A DNA stretch of 64,000 nt from Rheinheimera sp. (GTDB lineage: Bacteria > Pseudomonadota > Gammaproteobacteria > Enterobacterales > Alteromonadaceae): NCBI RefSeq assembly GCF_030690345.1, contig NZ_JAUYGV010000009.1:248001-312000 (forward strand), given 5' to 3'. Below, one piece after another: positions 17,395-25,436 of this stretch. Made by a program: the position numbers and the translations under genes. Every line of letters starts with the position of its first letter. Position 1 is the first letter of the stretch. The notes under the pieces are model-generated. The model was not told the origin of the DNA. It ran no database searches and worked only from the letters and a program-made list of their open reading frames with translations.

Positions 17395-17416
17395 GGCCGC
17401 GCTTGCGGCCTTTTTT
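17395..17416 (+). terminator. Rho-independent terminator of the receptor gene
   Basis: GGCCGC and GCGGCC pair around a GCTT loop and are followed by six T residues. It separates the receptor from the PepSY operon, which has its own Fur box. Confidence 0.85.
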
Positions 17417-17498
17417 ATTAGAAAACAAATAGCGGTTATAGCAAAACGCATGGCGCTGATGGCCCTGTAACGGCGTTTAGCAAGCACAACAGTACAAA

Positions 17499-17513
17499 TG
17501 ATAATTAGTATCA
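17499..17513 (+). promoter_or_regulatory. Fur box upstream of the PepSY operon
   Basis: TGATAATTAGTATCA fits the 7-1-7 Fur motif (TGATAAT-N-ATTATCA) with one mismatch. It indicates iron repression of the downstream membrane genes independently of the receptor. Confidence 0.7.
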
Positions 17514-17590
17514 ATCACAATAGCGGTTGATAAGGATTCTTATTAACATTAATATAGTTGCCCAGAAGTCAGGTACACAGGCACAGCACT

Positions 17591-18739
17591 ATGGCAAAGC
17601 TCAGCAATCGTTTTTGGTTTCAGTTACATGGTTGGTTTTCCCTGCCGATCTGGCTGATTTTCTGTTTTGTCTGCCTTAGCGGCACTATTGCCGTATTTAG
17701 CCATGAACTGACCTGGCTGACCAACCCGGCCTCGCGCGCCACTAACCCGGATAATCTACCGGTGAAACCGGTTGCCGAATTGGTGGCAAGGGTGCAACAA
17801 GCCTACCCAACTGCCGATGTGGGTACGGTAATGGTATTTGAGCCTTACCTGGTCAATGCGGTGATTTTTACCGATCATGATAAGCCCTATGCTATTGCTT
17901 ACGTAAACCAGTACAGCGGCGAAATTCAGCAAATAAATGAAGGCATTACCTTTATTGGTTTTATGCGCAGCCTGCACGGCTGGTTGCTGTTTCCCTGGCC
18001 GGGCAGCTATAGCGTAGGTTATTACCTGGTATCGGCAATGGCGCTGGTAATGCTGGGCGCGTTAATCACCGGGCTGGTGATCTATAAAAACTTCTGGCGC
18101 AGTTTTACCCAACCGAAAATTCGTTTTAATCAGGGCAAAAAAACCATCCTGACTGACTTACACCGGCTGGCCGGCGTTTGGTCTATCTGGTTTTTAATGC
18201 TGATGAGCGCTACCGGTCTGTGGTATTTGGTGCAGGCGGTAATGTGGCATGCGGATATTGATATAGAACCGCATGCGCCGCTGGTAGCCGTAGAGCAACT
18301 GCCGGCAACGCAACAAACTCCACCGGTCAGCTTTGCCGACGCGATGCAAATTGCGCAACAGCGCTTCCCGGATTTTCGCCCCGGTTACCTGATGCTGCCC
18401 GAGCACAACCGCGGCATGTACACGCTGATGGGCGGCGGCGACCATATTTTTTATGACGAGCAATCTTACAACCTGAGCATTAACCCCTGGACCGGTGATA
18501 TTGCCCACGAGAAGTCGCCGCAGTCGATGACCGCATTACAAACCGTAATGCATATTGCCGACCCGTTGCACTACGGCACCCTTGGCGGCATCTGGACCAA
18601 GGCTATTTGGTTTTTGTTTGGCTTAATTTTGTCCGGCATGTCGATCACCGGTTTTATGATTTGGGACAGCCGTACGGTAAAAGCTGTGCGTGAAAGCCGC
18701 AAAGCCGCCGCGTTGCAGGAGATTAACCATGGCGCGTAG
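17591..18739 (+). CDS. PepSY-associated inner-membrane protein of iron uptake
   Basis: ATG 17591 is chosen because it begins MAKLSNRFWFQLHGWFSLP, the usual start of PepSY_TM proteins; an upstream TTG is possible but unsupported. The 382-residue protein has four membrane segments: about 17-37 (WLIFCFVCLSGTIAVF), 140-165, 200-225 and a C-terminal one near 345-365. Conserved membrane histidines occur in FMRSLHGWLLF and LTDLHRLAGVWS, followed by MHIADPLHYGTLGG. Members next to siderophore receptors (PiuB/FoxB-like) are thought to help reduce or release ferric siderophores in the periplasm. The Fur box and receptor neighbour support this role. The gene overlaps the next one by 11 bases. Confidence 0.85.
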   Translation: MAKLSNRFWFQLHGWFSLPIWLIFCFVCLSGTIAVFSHELTWLTNPASRATNPDNLPVKPVAELVARVQQAYPTADVGTVMVFEPYLVNAVIFTDHDKPYAIAYVNQYSGEIQQINEGITFIGFMRSLHGWLLFPWPGSYSVGYYLVSAMALVMLGALITGLVIYKNFWRSFTQPKIRFNQGKKTILTDLHRLAGVWSIWFLMLMSATGLWYLVQAVMWHADIDIEPHAPLVAVEQLPATQQTPPVSFADAMQIAQQRFPDFRPGYLMLPEHNRGMYTLMGGGDHIFYDEQSYNLSINPWTGDIAHEKSPQSMTALQTVMHIADPLHYGTLGGIWTKAIWFLFGLILSGMSITGFMIWDSRTVKAVRESRKAAALQEINHGA

Positions 18740-19193
18740 TAACAGTTTTTGGCAGCGACACAAATACAAACTGAATGGCCTGGTGTTGGTATTACCGTTT
18801 TGGTTTTTATATCAGTCACTGACGCCCGAGTTCCCCGCAGCCTGGCCGGCACAGCAAGTGAGCGAATTTGAAATTTCGCCTATGCCGTTAAACCTGGAGC
18901 CACCCTACGCGCACCACGACGAATACGTGAAAGACTTTATGCTGATGTTCAGCAAAGGCGATATCAGCAGCATACGCCAGGGCTATTTAAATATTGGCCC
19001 TGCTGCCTTGCCTTTGGCGCAGCTGCAACAGGGCGAAGAAGGTATTTTACATGGCAGCCGCCACGGCCAGCATGTGCATGCCATAGCGCCACAGCAGTTT
19101 AGCAGCACAGATAAAATGTGGCTGACACTGCAAACCTGGCAGGGCGAAATACTCACCACCAGTTGGAGCTTACCGGCAGAGTTACTGCAGTAA
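18729..19193 (+). CDS. Small membrane-anchored protein of the iron operon, unknown function
   Basis: ATG 18729 follows CAGGAG and overlaps the PepSY gene by 11 bases, so the two are translationally coupled. The 154-residue product has one membrane segment (about 15-32, LNGLVLVLPFWFLYQSL) and a periplasmic domain of about 120 residues containing a HHDEY motif and HGSRHGQHVHAI. The clustered histidines and acidic residues could bind metal or haem-like ligands, but that is inference. I do not recognise a named family. Its position in a Fur-controlled operon suggests an accessory role in iron acquisition. Confidence 0.65.
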   Translation: MARSNSFWQRHKYKLNGLVLVLPFWFLYQSLTPEFPAAWPAQQVSEFEISPMPLNLEPPYAHHDEYVKDFMLMFSKGDISSIRQGYLNIGPAALPLAQLQQGEEGILHGSRHGQHVHAIAPQQFSSTDKMWLTLQTWQGEILTTSWSLPAELLQ

Positions 19194-19257
19194 ATTGCCA
19201 TCACCGGCCGGATGTATTAGCCTGAACGCCGGTTTACTGTAGTAAAAGGATTACCGC

Positions 19258-19593
19258 ATGGGCGTTACAGCGATTATTTTTGCACTGGATGTGCTGTTAA
19301 CGTCCTGCTGTGTCTATCTGGCCAGCCGCTTGGCCTTTGTAACGGCAGAGTTAAAAGTGCTGCTGGCAGTGGTGTTTGTTGTGTCGTTAATCTCGCTTAT
19401 TCCGGTCTACGGCTGGTTACTGGCTATCGTGGCCTATATTTATCTGCTGATGCGCGCCACCAATGCCGATTTTAAAGACAGCGTCTGGATAGTGATTTTT
19501 ACCAAGTTATTGTCAGCACTGCTGCTGTTGTTTCTGCACCAGGCCGGCTTGCTGGACGTCAGCATCAGCGCAGAACCAGGCGCCAGCCGCTAA
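19258..19593 (+). CDS. Small inner-membrane protein of unknown function
   Basis: The 111-residue protein begins at ATG 19258 behind AAAAGGA and contains three hydrophobic segments, about 4-30, 32-60 and 78-95. There are no charged residues in the membrane parts that hint at transport chemistry. It follows the iron operon after a 64-base gap and may be its last gene. I recognise no family. Confidence 0.6.
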   Translation: MGVTAIIFALDVLLTSCCVYLASRLAFVTAELKVLLAVVFVVSLISLIPVYGWLLAIVAYIYLLMRATNADFKDSVWIVIFTKLLSALLLLFLHQAGLLDVSISAEPGASR

Positions 19594-19701
19594 ACCCGCC
19601 TTACTGTACATTTTTTAACCAATCATAAGCTATACTTGAGCTCCAACTAACGCCGTTATCGCTTTGCGGGACGGTGTTGTTTTAAGCGAAGGAGCACAGC
19701 T

Positions 19702-20958
19702 ATGGCCGTGGCAAAACGCATTATTATTTGTTGTGATGGCACCTGGAATGAGCCGGATGAAATTCCGACTAATGTGACCAAACTGGTACGCAGCATCAGA
19801 CCGACGGACAGCGACGGCGTGCATCAGGTGGTGTATTACGATCAAGGCATTGGAACCGGCGATGCGATAGATAAATATATCGGCGGCGCCTTTGGCTACG
19901 GTATGGAACAAAACGTGCTGGATGCTTATCGCTTTTTGGTGCACAACTATCAGTTGGGTGATGAGCTGTACTTTTTTGGTTTCAGCCGCGGCGCCTTTAC
20001 TGCCAGGGCGTTAGTTGGGCTGATTAGCAGCGTTGGTCTGATCGAAAAACACGGTTTGGATCAATTGAGAAAAGCCTATCAGTACTACCGTACCGCACCG
20101 GAAAAACGGCCGGCATCTCAGTATGACGACAATTACAAACCCGATATTCACATGGTGGGCGTATTCGATACTGTCGGCGCATTGGGGGCTCCAACCCGAT
20201 TACTGGGTAAACTAACCCGGCCTTGGGTGGGCTTTTACAATACTCATATCAGCCCGATGGTAAAACACGCTTACCACGCCCTGGCGCTGGATGAGCGCCG
20301 CGAACCTTTTACACCGAACCTGTGGACCGGCAGCCTGAACGACGATCAATTTATGGAGCAATGCTGGTTTGCCGGCGTGCATTCCGACATTGGTGGTGGC
20401 TATGAAAAATGCGGACTGTCTGATATTGCCTTGCAGTGGATGTTAATTAAAGCCTGTGCATTGGGGCTGCAGTTTAATGATGATTATTTACTCACCCTGT
20501 GCCAGCCGGATCTGTATATGCAGCCGCACGACTCCTATTCCATCAGTTATAAATTGCTGGAAAAAATGGGCGCAGGTGAGCCGATGCGGCGCATTTATGG
20601 CGACCCTGCCAACCCGCCGATTAATGTCAGTATCCACGACAGCGTATATCAACGTATAGCCGAAGGCAGCTACCGGCCAAAAAACCCGGATTTCCCCGTA
20701 GCCGACAAACTGGCCGACCGGCGCAGTAAAATCCGCTATATGGCAACTGATACACCGCTGGCGCAACTGACATTAAAAGAGTTTGCCGCCAATTGTCAGC
20801 TGCTGAATTTCAGCCAGGGCGGCGGCGCCCGCATTCAATACAACGGCGAGTTGAAAAAGGGCGACAGCATCGACATTGAAAGCGAGCGCTTTGGCAAAAA
20901 TACCGCGCAATGCGTGTGGAAAAAAGGCAACCAGTACGGCCTGCAGTTTGCTGCCTGA
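19702..20958 (+). CDS. DUF2235 alpha/beta-hydrolase with C-terminal PilZ-type domain
   Basis: The N-terminal domain of this 418-residue protein is a DUF2235 hydrolase. It opens with IIICCDGTWNEPDEIPTNV and has a GFSRGAFTAR nucleophile elbow (Ser95), a DTVGALG aspartate strand and a WFAGVHSDIGGGY histidine region. The family includes Tle1-type phospholipase effectors of type VI secretion, but no VgrG, PAAR or immunity gene is nearby. From about residue 339 the protein carries RxxxR (Arg341, Arg345), then NxSxxG (Asn369, Ser371, Gly374), the two signatures of cyclic-di-GMP-binding PilZ domains at the expected spacing. A VWKKGNQYGLQF ending completes it. A lipase or esterase gated by cyclic-di-GMP is therefore plausible. 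An AAGGAG ribosome-binding site precedes the start. Confidence 0.8.
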   Translation: MAVAKRIIICCDGTWNEPDEIPTNVTKLVRSIRPTDSDGVHQVVYYDQGIGTGDAIDKYIGGAFGYGMEQNVLDAYRFLVHNYQLGDELYFFGFSRGAFTARALVGLISSVGLIEKHGLDQLRKAYQYYRTAPEKRPASQYDDNYKPDIHMVGVFDTVGALGAPTRLLGKLTRPWVGFYNTHISPMVKHAYHALALDERREPFTPNLWTGSLNDDQFMEQCWFAGVHSDIGGGYEKCGLSDIALQWMLIKACALGLQFNDDYLLTLCQPDLYMQPHDSYSISYKLLEKMGAGEPMRRIYGDPANPPINVSIHDSVYQRIAEGSYRPKNPDFPVADKLADRRSKIRYMATDTPLAQLTLKEFAANCQLLNFSQGGGARIQYNGELKKGDSIDIESERFGKNTAQCVWKKGNQYGLQFAA

Positions 20959-21037
20959 TATCGCAGGCTATAACGCATTCAACGCTTAGTACCTACTTCA
21001 TGTCTCAAGTTTTACGCGCCTTCGTTGCGATGAATAT

Positions 21038-21052
21038 TGTTATGTTATAACA
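21038..21052 (+). promoter_or_regulatory. Zur-like operator upstream of the second receptor operon
   Basis: TGTTATGTTATAACA matches the proteobacterial Zur core TGTTATANTATAACA at all but one defined position. It lies 36 bases before the receptor start, and it does not fit the Fur consensus. Zinc-responsive repression of the receptor and ABC genes is inferred. Confidence 0.55.
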
Positions 21053-21087
21053 TCAGCTAATCATTTCACCCAAGCAATGTAAAACTC

Positions 21088-23211
21088 ATGAAAAAGCGGT
21101 TTTTATTCTCGTTACTCGCCATATCTACCAGTGCAGCAGCACAAAATACCGGCAATAATGCTATGCAACCTCAAGAGGCTAATGCCGGTATTGAGCATAT
21201 TGAAGTTAAAAAACACTGGCAACCTTATCGTGGCAATGTACCACTTATTGATACACCACAAGCCATAGATCGCATTGGTGTTGATAAATTAGAAAACGAA
21301 GGCATTAGCCGTCTTAGTGACGCCTTAGACTTTTCAGCATCTATCGTTAGACAAAACAGCTCTGGTGGTATGTTTGATAGCTTTGCTATCCGCGGTTTTT
21401 CGGGCGATGAATCCAACCCAACAGGCTACTTAATCAATGGTTTTAACGTACGCGGCTACAGCGGCAACAGAAGTACGGTAAATATTGAAACCATTGAAGT
21501 GATGAAAGGGCCCGGCTCTGCGCTATACGGCCAGGGTGAGCCTGGTGGTACCATCAATGTTATTACCAAGAAACCCCTGTTTGATGAGCAGGGTTACCTT
21601 CAGGCAACAGTAGGAAATTACAACAAGAAAGTACTGGAATTTGACTACAGCAACGGCCTTAACGATGCCAGCGCTTACCGTATTACGGGTAGTTATGAAG
21701 ATTCTGATACACACCGGGATCATGTTTTCTTTAAGAATCTGAACTTAAACCCATCTTTTATCTGGAATATTTCTGACCAGACCAGTCTCAGTTACGAGAT
21801 GGAAATTCTTGAGCAGGAAAAACCACTGGATCGCGGTGTTTATATTTTAGATAACGATTTCGACGCAGCCAGTCCTGAAGATTTTTATGGTGATCTTCGG
21901 GACCGTGCCCATGAAGTGAAAGCCCTTGGTCATCAAGTGATCTTAAATCATACTCTGAGTCAGGATTGGCACCTTTTAACCGGTTTTGCCTACAGAGATT
22001 CATCAATGAAGGGGCAATCTTCAGATACAGAGCTATCAGATGGCAGACAGTTGCTGTTAACTGATCCTAATCGTTTATCAAGACAACGCAGAGAGCGCGA
22101 TTATCAGGCACGGGATCTATCTTTACGTTTTGAGTTAAGTGGTAACACCGAACTTGCAGGTTTTGTTAACAATGTATTGGTCGGCCTGGATTATTACAAC
22201 TATCACCTGGACACTGATTACAGATTGTGGCGAACAGCTTGGGGAGCGGGCGATACAACCTATAGCATTGACCCGAATAATCCTGATTACACCATCTTTC
22301 GCCCGGACGTGTTACCGACAACACTGACGAATGAAAAACAGCAAGGCTTAGGTTTTTATGCGCAGGACTTAATTGAACTGACAGAGAAAACGAAGTTACT
22401 ACTCGGGTTTCGCGTAGATCGGTTTGAGCAAGATATTTTCAATAGAGTCAGTGAAATATCTCAAAGTCAGGACAAAACACAGTTTACACCACGGGCCGGC
22501 TTTGTTTATCAAATTAACGACAGTGTGAATTTGTACACCAGTTATGCTGAAGGCTTCAGACCAAACCCGGGGCTGGATTCTGACAGAAATGCCTTTGCTC
22601 CTGAAGAAACCACCTCTTTTGAAATCGGTGCTAAATGGCAAAATCTCGCCGGACGTTTCTCAGGTAGTGCTGCTATTTTCGATGCAGAAAAAACCAATAT
22701 GTTAACGGCTGTACCAAACACCAATTTTTCAGCAACTTTAGGTGAAGTAGCAAGCCAGGGAATTGAATTTCAACTGACGACCAGCCTGACGACAAGCACC
22801 AGTATCGACCTGGGCTATGCCTACGTTGACGCAAAAACAGCTAAAGACGCAACCAATCTTGATTGGGGTGTGCCTATTCCTAAAGGCTCGCGGTTAATAA
22901 ACATCGCTAAACACTCTGGCTATATCTCTGTGAACCACTTTGCTCAGGTATTAGCGAAAGACGCTTTTTTTGCTGTAACGGTACGCCACGTTGGTGACCG
23001 CGTGGGTGAAACAACAGATGCGAACTACATTTTGCCTGCGTACACCTTGGTTAACCTGGCAGCGTCTGTCGATTTGAGCCAACAGCTTAGCCTGAAGTTT
23101 GATGTAAACAACCTGTTTAATGAAGCGTACATTGAGAACTCGTACCATAAGTTATGGAACCTTCCGGGCTCGCCGGTAAACTACAGTGTTAGTGTGAAAT
23201 ATCAGTTCTGA
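21088..23211 (+). CDS. TonB-dependent siderophore-type receptor
   Basis: The 707-residue protein has a signal peptide ending near SAAAQ and a TonB box IEHIEV. The plug contains DTPQAIDRIGVDKLENE, FAIRGFSGDE and IEVMKGPGSALYGQGEPGG. The barrel has LTSYAEGFRPNPG-type motifs and ends in YQF. The domain order is that of siderophore receptors. Base composition is visibly lower in G+C than in the genes on either side, a hint of separate origin. The downstream ABC genes and the Zur-like box suggest import of a metal chelate, perhaps zinc, rather than a typical Fur-controlled siderophore. The ligand is unknown. Confidence 0.88.
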   Translation: MKKRFLFSLLAISTSAAAQNTGNNAMQPQEANAGIEHIEVKKHWQPYRGNVPLIDTPQAIDRIGVDKLENEGISRLSDALDFSASIVRQNSSGGMFDSFAIRGFSGDESNPTGYLINGFNVRGYSGNRSTVNIETIEVMKGPGSALYGQGEPGGTINVITKKPLFDEQGYLQATVGNYNKKVLEFDYSNGLNDASAYRITGSYEDSDTHRDHVFFKNLNLNPSFIWNISDQTSLSYEMEILEQEKPLDRGVYILDNDFDAASPEDFYGDLRDRAHEVKALGHQVILNHTLSQDWHLLTGFAYRDSSMKGQSSDTELSDGRQLLLTDPNRLSRQRRERDYQARDLSLRFELSGNTELAGFVNNVLVGLDYYNYHLDTDYRLWRTAWGAGDTTYSIDPNNPDYTIFRPDVLPTTLTNEKQQGLGFYAQDLIELTEKTKLLLGFRVDRFEQDIFNRVSEISQSQDKTQFTPRAGFVYQINDSVNLYTSYAEGFRPNPGLDSDRNAFAPEETTSFEIGAKWQNLAGRFSGSAAIFDAEKTNMLTAVPNTNFSATLGEVASQGIEFQLTTSLTTSTSIDLGYAYVDAKTAKDATNLDWGVPIPKGSRLINIAKHSGYISVNHFAQVLAKDAFFAVTVRHVGDRVGETTDANYILPAYTLVNLAASVDLSQQLSLKFDVNNLFNEAYIENSYHKLWNLPGSPVNYSVSVKYQF

Positions 23212-23269
23212 AGTTAAGGCTTCCCCCACTACATGTAATATTTTTTATTGAATTTCGGGATGATTTAAA

Positions 23270-23995
23270 ATGCAGGAACTGGTTATAAGTGCTTCAAATT
23301 TATGCGTTAACGTAAAAGAAAAGCAAATATTGAAGAATGTTTCCTTTAGTGCCCGGAAAGGCGAAGTTATGGCGCTGCTGGGCGGTAATGGCGCAGGTAA
23401 ATCTACAACCATTAAAACCTTTCTTGGTCTTATGACGCCATCATCCGGCTCTGTGTCATTGGCAGGGGTTAATGTGCACCAGCAACCGGATGTCGTTCGG
23501 CAAAAAGTCGCTTACTTGCCGGAGTCTGTCATGTTGTACGGCCATTTAACGGCAGTTGAAAATATAAAATATTTTTTATCATTGTCTGGCAAGCAGAAAA
23601 CATCTGGCGATATTGCTGAAGCTTTACAGCGTGTTGCATTGCAGGAAGCATCCTGGAATTCAGCACTGGCGGGTTATTCAAAAGGCATGCGGCAAAAGAC
23701 CGCCATTGCCCTGGCATTGCTGCGTGAAGCACCCATTTTGTTTTTAGATGAACCCACATCTGGCCTGGACCCTGTTGCTATTGATGATTTCAACCGTTTA
23801 GTAAAACAGTTGGCTGCGCAGGGCTCTACTATTTTTATGGTAACCCACGATGTTTATGGCGCCTGTCATGTAGCTGACCGCATTGGCTTACTGCATAACG
23901 GAGAAATTGTTGGCATGTTCGACGCGCCCGAACACGGCAATATCGACTCTGAGGTCGTACACAAAGCGTTCACTGCAGGGGCGCGGAATGAGTAG
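23270..23995 (+). CDS. ABC transporter ATP-binding protein (NosF/CcmA-like)
   Basis: The 241-residue protein has Walker A GGNGAGKST (about 38-46), a Q-loop region AYLPESVMLYG, the signature YSKGMRQK and Walker B PILFLDEPTSGLDP, with the H-loop VTHD. The LPESVMLYGHLT segment resembles the ATPases of ABC-2 type systems such as NosF. It is followed by two permease genes with four-base or eight-base overlaps, so a complete transporter of ATPase plus two membrane proteins is encoded. Physical linkage to the receptor suggests a shared substrate pathway, although ABC-2 systems usually export rather than import. Confidence 0.92.
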   Translation: MQELVISASNLCVNVKEKQILKNVSFSARKGEVMALLGGNGAGKSTTIKTFLGLMTPSSGSVSLAGVNVHQQPDVVRQKVAYLPESVMLYGHLTAVENIKYFLSLSGKQKTSGDIAEALQRVALQEASWNSALAGYSKGMRQKTAIALALLREAPILFLDEPTSGLDPVAIDDFNRLVKQLAAQGSTIFMVTHDVYGACHVADRIGLLHNGEIVGMFDAPEHGNIDSEVVHKAFTAGARNE

Positions 23996-25436
23996 CGCTG
24001 CAATGAGCAGTACTGTAATGGCAATCGCCAGAGACGAGTGGCGCTACTGGCGACGTTCCAGTTTGGCGCAAACCGTGTTGCTGATTGCGCTGGTGCTGGC
24101 AATTGCCTCGGTTTGGGTAACGCAAGCCGCCATTACGGCAACGGCTGAAAAGCGTCAGCATATGCAATCTGAGGCGAAGCAGGTGTTTGAGGCACAACCA
24201 GACCGCCATCCCCACCGGATGATCCACTATGGTCATTATTTATTTCGTGCTCCGCCGCCTTTAAGTGCGTTAGATCCGGGTATCGATGCGTTTACCGGTA
24301 ATGCCATTTTTCTTGAAGGGCACCAGCAAAACAGCGCGACCTTTGCCGGGCAAAAGCAAAGCAGTGGCTTAAACTGGCTCGGTAAACTCACCCCGGCCTA
24401 TGTCATGCAAGTACTCACCCCGCTGCTGCTCATTGTACTGGGCTTCGGTGTTATGACCCGTGAGCGTGAGGCCGGCACCTTAGATTTTCTTAAGGTGCAG
24501 GGGGTGTCAGCGCTAACGCTTATGCTGGGTAAAGCTGTGGCGCTGGCCGGTGCGGGCCTGTTAATACTTGCCCCGCTTGTTGTGGGGGCACTGCTGACGC
24601 TGTTAAACGGTGCTGCGGTGTTACCTGTGGTGGCTTTTGTAATTGCCTATCTGCTGTATTTGGCTATTTGGTGCGGCATCGTGCTGGCCGTTTCTGCTCT
24701 GGCATCCGCTAACAGCACCAGCTTTAGTGGCTTAATGGCTGTTTGGATCCTCATGTGTCTTATCCTGCCCAGAATTGCCGGCAACACTGCCAGTGTTGCT
24801 CTGGCCTCGCAGGGGAAACTGGAAACCGATTTTGCTGTGCTACAAAGTATTCGTAACACAGGGGACGGGCACAATGCTAACGATCCTGCTTTTAAAGCGC
24901 TTAAAGACAATCTTTTAGCGCAATATAATGTTGCGACAGTGGAAGAGCTACCGGTTAATTTCAGAGGCGTGGTATCACGCTATTCAGAGGCGCATCATAC
25001 GGAAGTGTTGAACAAATTTGCCGAACGAAAAATGCAAAGCGAGCAAGCTCAGGCTGATATTGCCCGCAAATTTGGCTGGTTGTCACCCGCTATTGCGATC
25101 CAGACTGCCTCGATGAAGCTTGCCGGTACCGATTTGGAAAACTACCAGCGTTTCCTGCGCGAGGCAGAAACAATACGCTATGACTTTGTGCAATCGCTGA
25201 ATACGCTGCACGCTGAAGGGCTTAGCTACGCGCAAGATGCAAACAGATATAGCAGCCAACAAGCGCAGAAAGAGGCGACTGTCAGCTCAGCTAACTGGCA
25301 AATACTGGATGATTTTCATTTTACACCGTTAGCGCCAAAGCAACTGTTTGCCAACAGTCTTATGGCGTTGTTACAGCTATTTTGTGCCATGGCTGTCGTG
25401 TTGGGATTTATTTTATTCGCAGGTAAACGTATATGA
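23988..25436 (+). CDS. ABC-2 type permease, DUF3526-like
   Basis: ATG 23988 overlaps the end of the ATPase gene by eight bases. The 482-residue protein has a first membrane helix (about 27-48) and then a large extracytoplasmic domain with a histidine cluster at 74-83 (HPHRMIHYGH). Membrane segments follow from about 140, with the cytoplasmic coupling motif MTREREAGTLDFLKVQG shared with NosY-like permeases. A further soluble domain lies at about 280-430, before the last helix. This architecture matches the DUF3526 permease family found beside TonB receptors. The His-rich loop would suit metal handling, but that is inference. Confidence 0.8.
   Translation: MSSAAMSSTVMAIARDEWRYWRRSSLAQTVLLIALVLAIASVWVTQAAITATAEKRQHMQSEAKQVFEAQPDRHPHRMIHYGHYLFRAPPPLSALDPGIDAFTGNAIFLEGHQQNSATFAGQKQSSGLNWLGKLTPAYVMQVLTPLLLIVLGFGVMTREREAGTLDFLKVQGVSALTLMLGKAVALAGAGLLILAPLVVGALLTLLNGAAVLPVVAFVIAYLLYLAIWCGIVLAVSALASANSTSFSGLMAVWILMCLILPRIAGNTASVALASQGKLETDFAVLQSIRNTGDGHNANDPAFKALKDNLLAQYNVATVEELPVNFRGVVSRYSEAHHTEVLNKFAERKMQSEQAQADIARKFGWLSPAIAIQTASMKLAGTDLENYQRFLREAETIRYDFVQSLNTLHAEGLSYAQDANRYSSQQAQKEATVSSANWQILDDFHFTPLAPKQLFANSLMALLQLFCAMAVVLGFILFAGKRI

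Noticed and set aside
19702-20958. A type VI secretion effector
   Set aside because: No VgrG, Hcp, PAAR or immunity gene lies beside it, and the PilZ-type tail suggests intracellular regulation instead.
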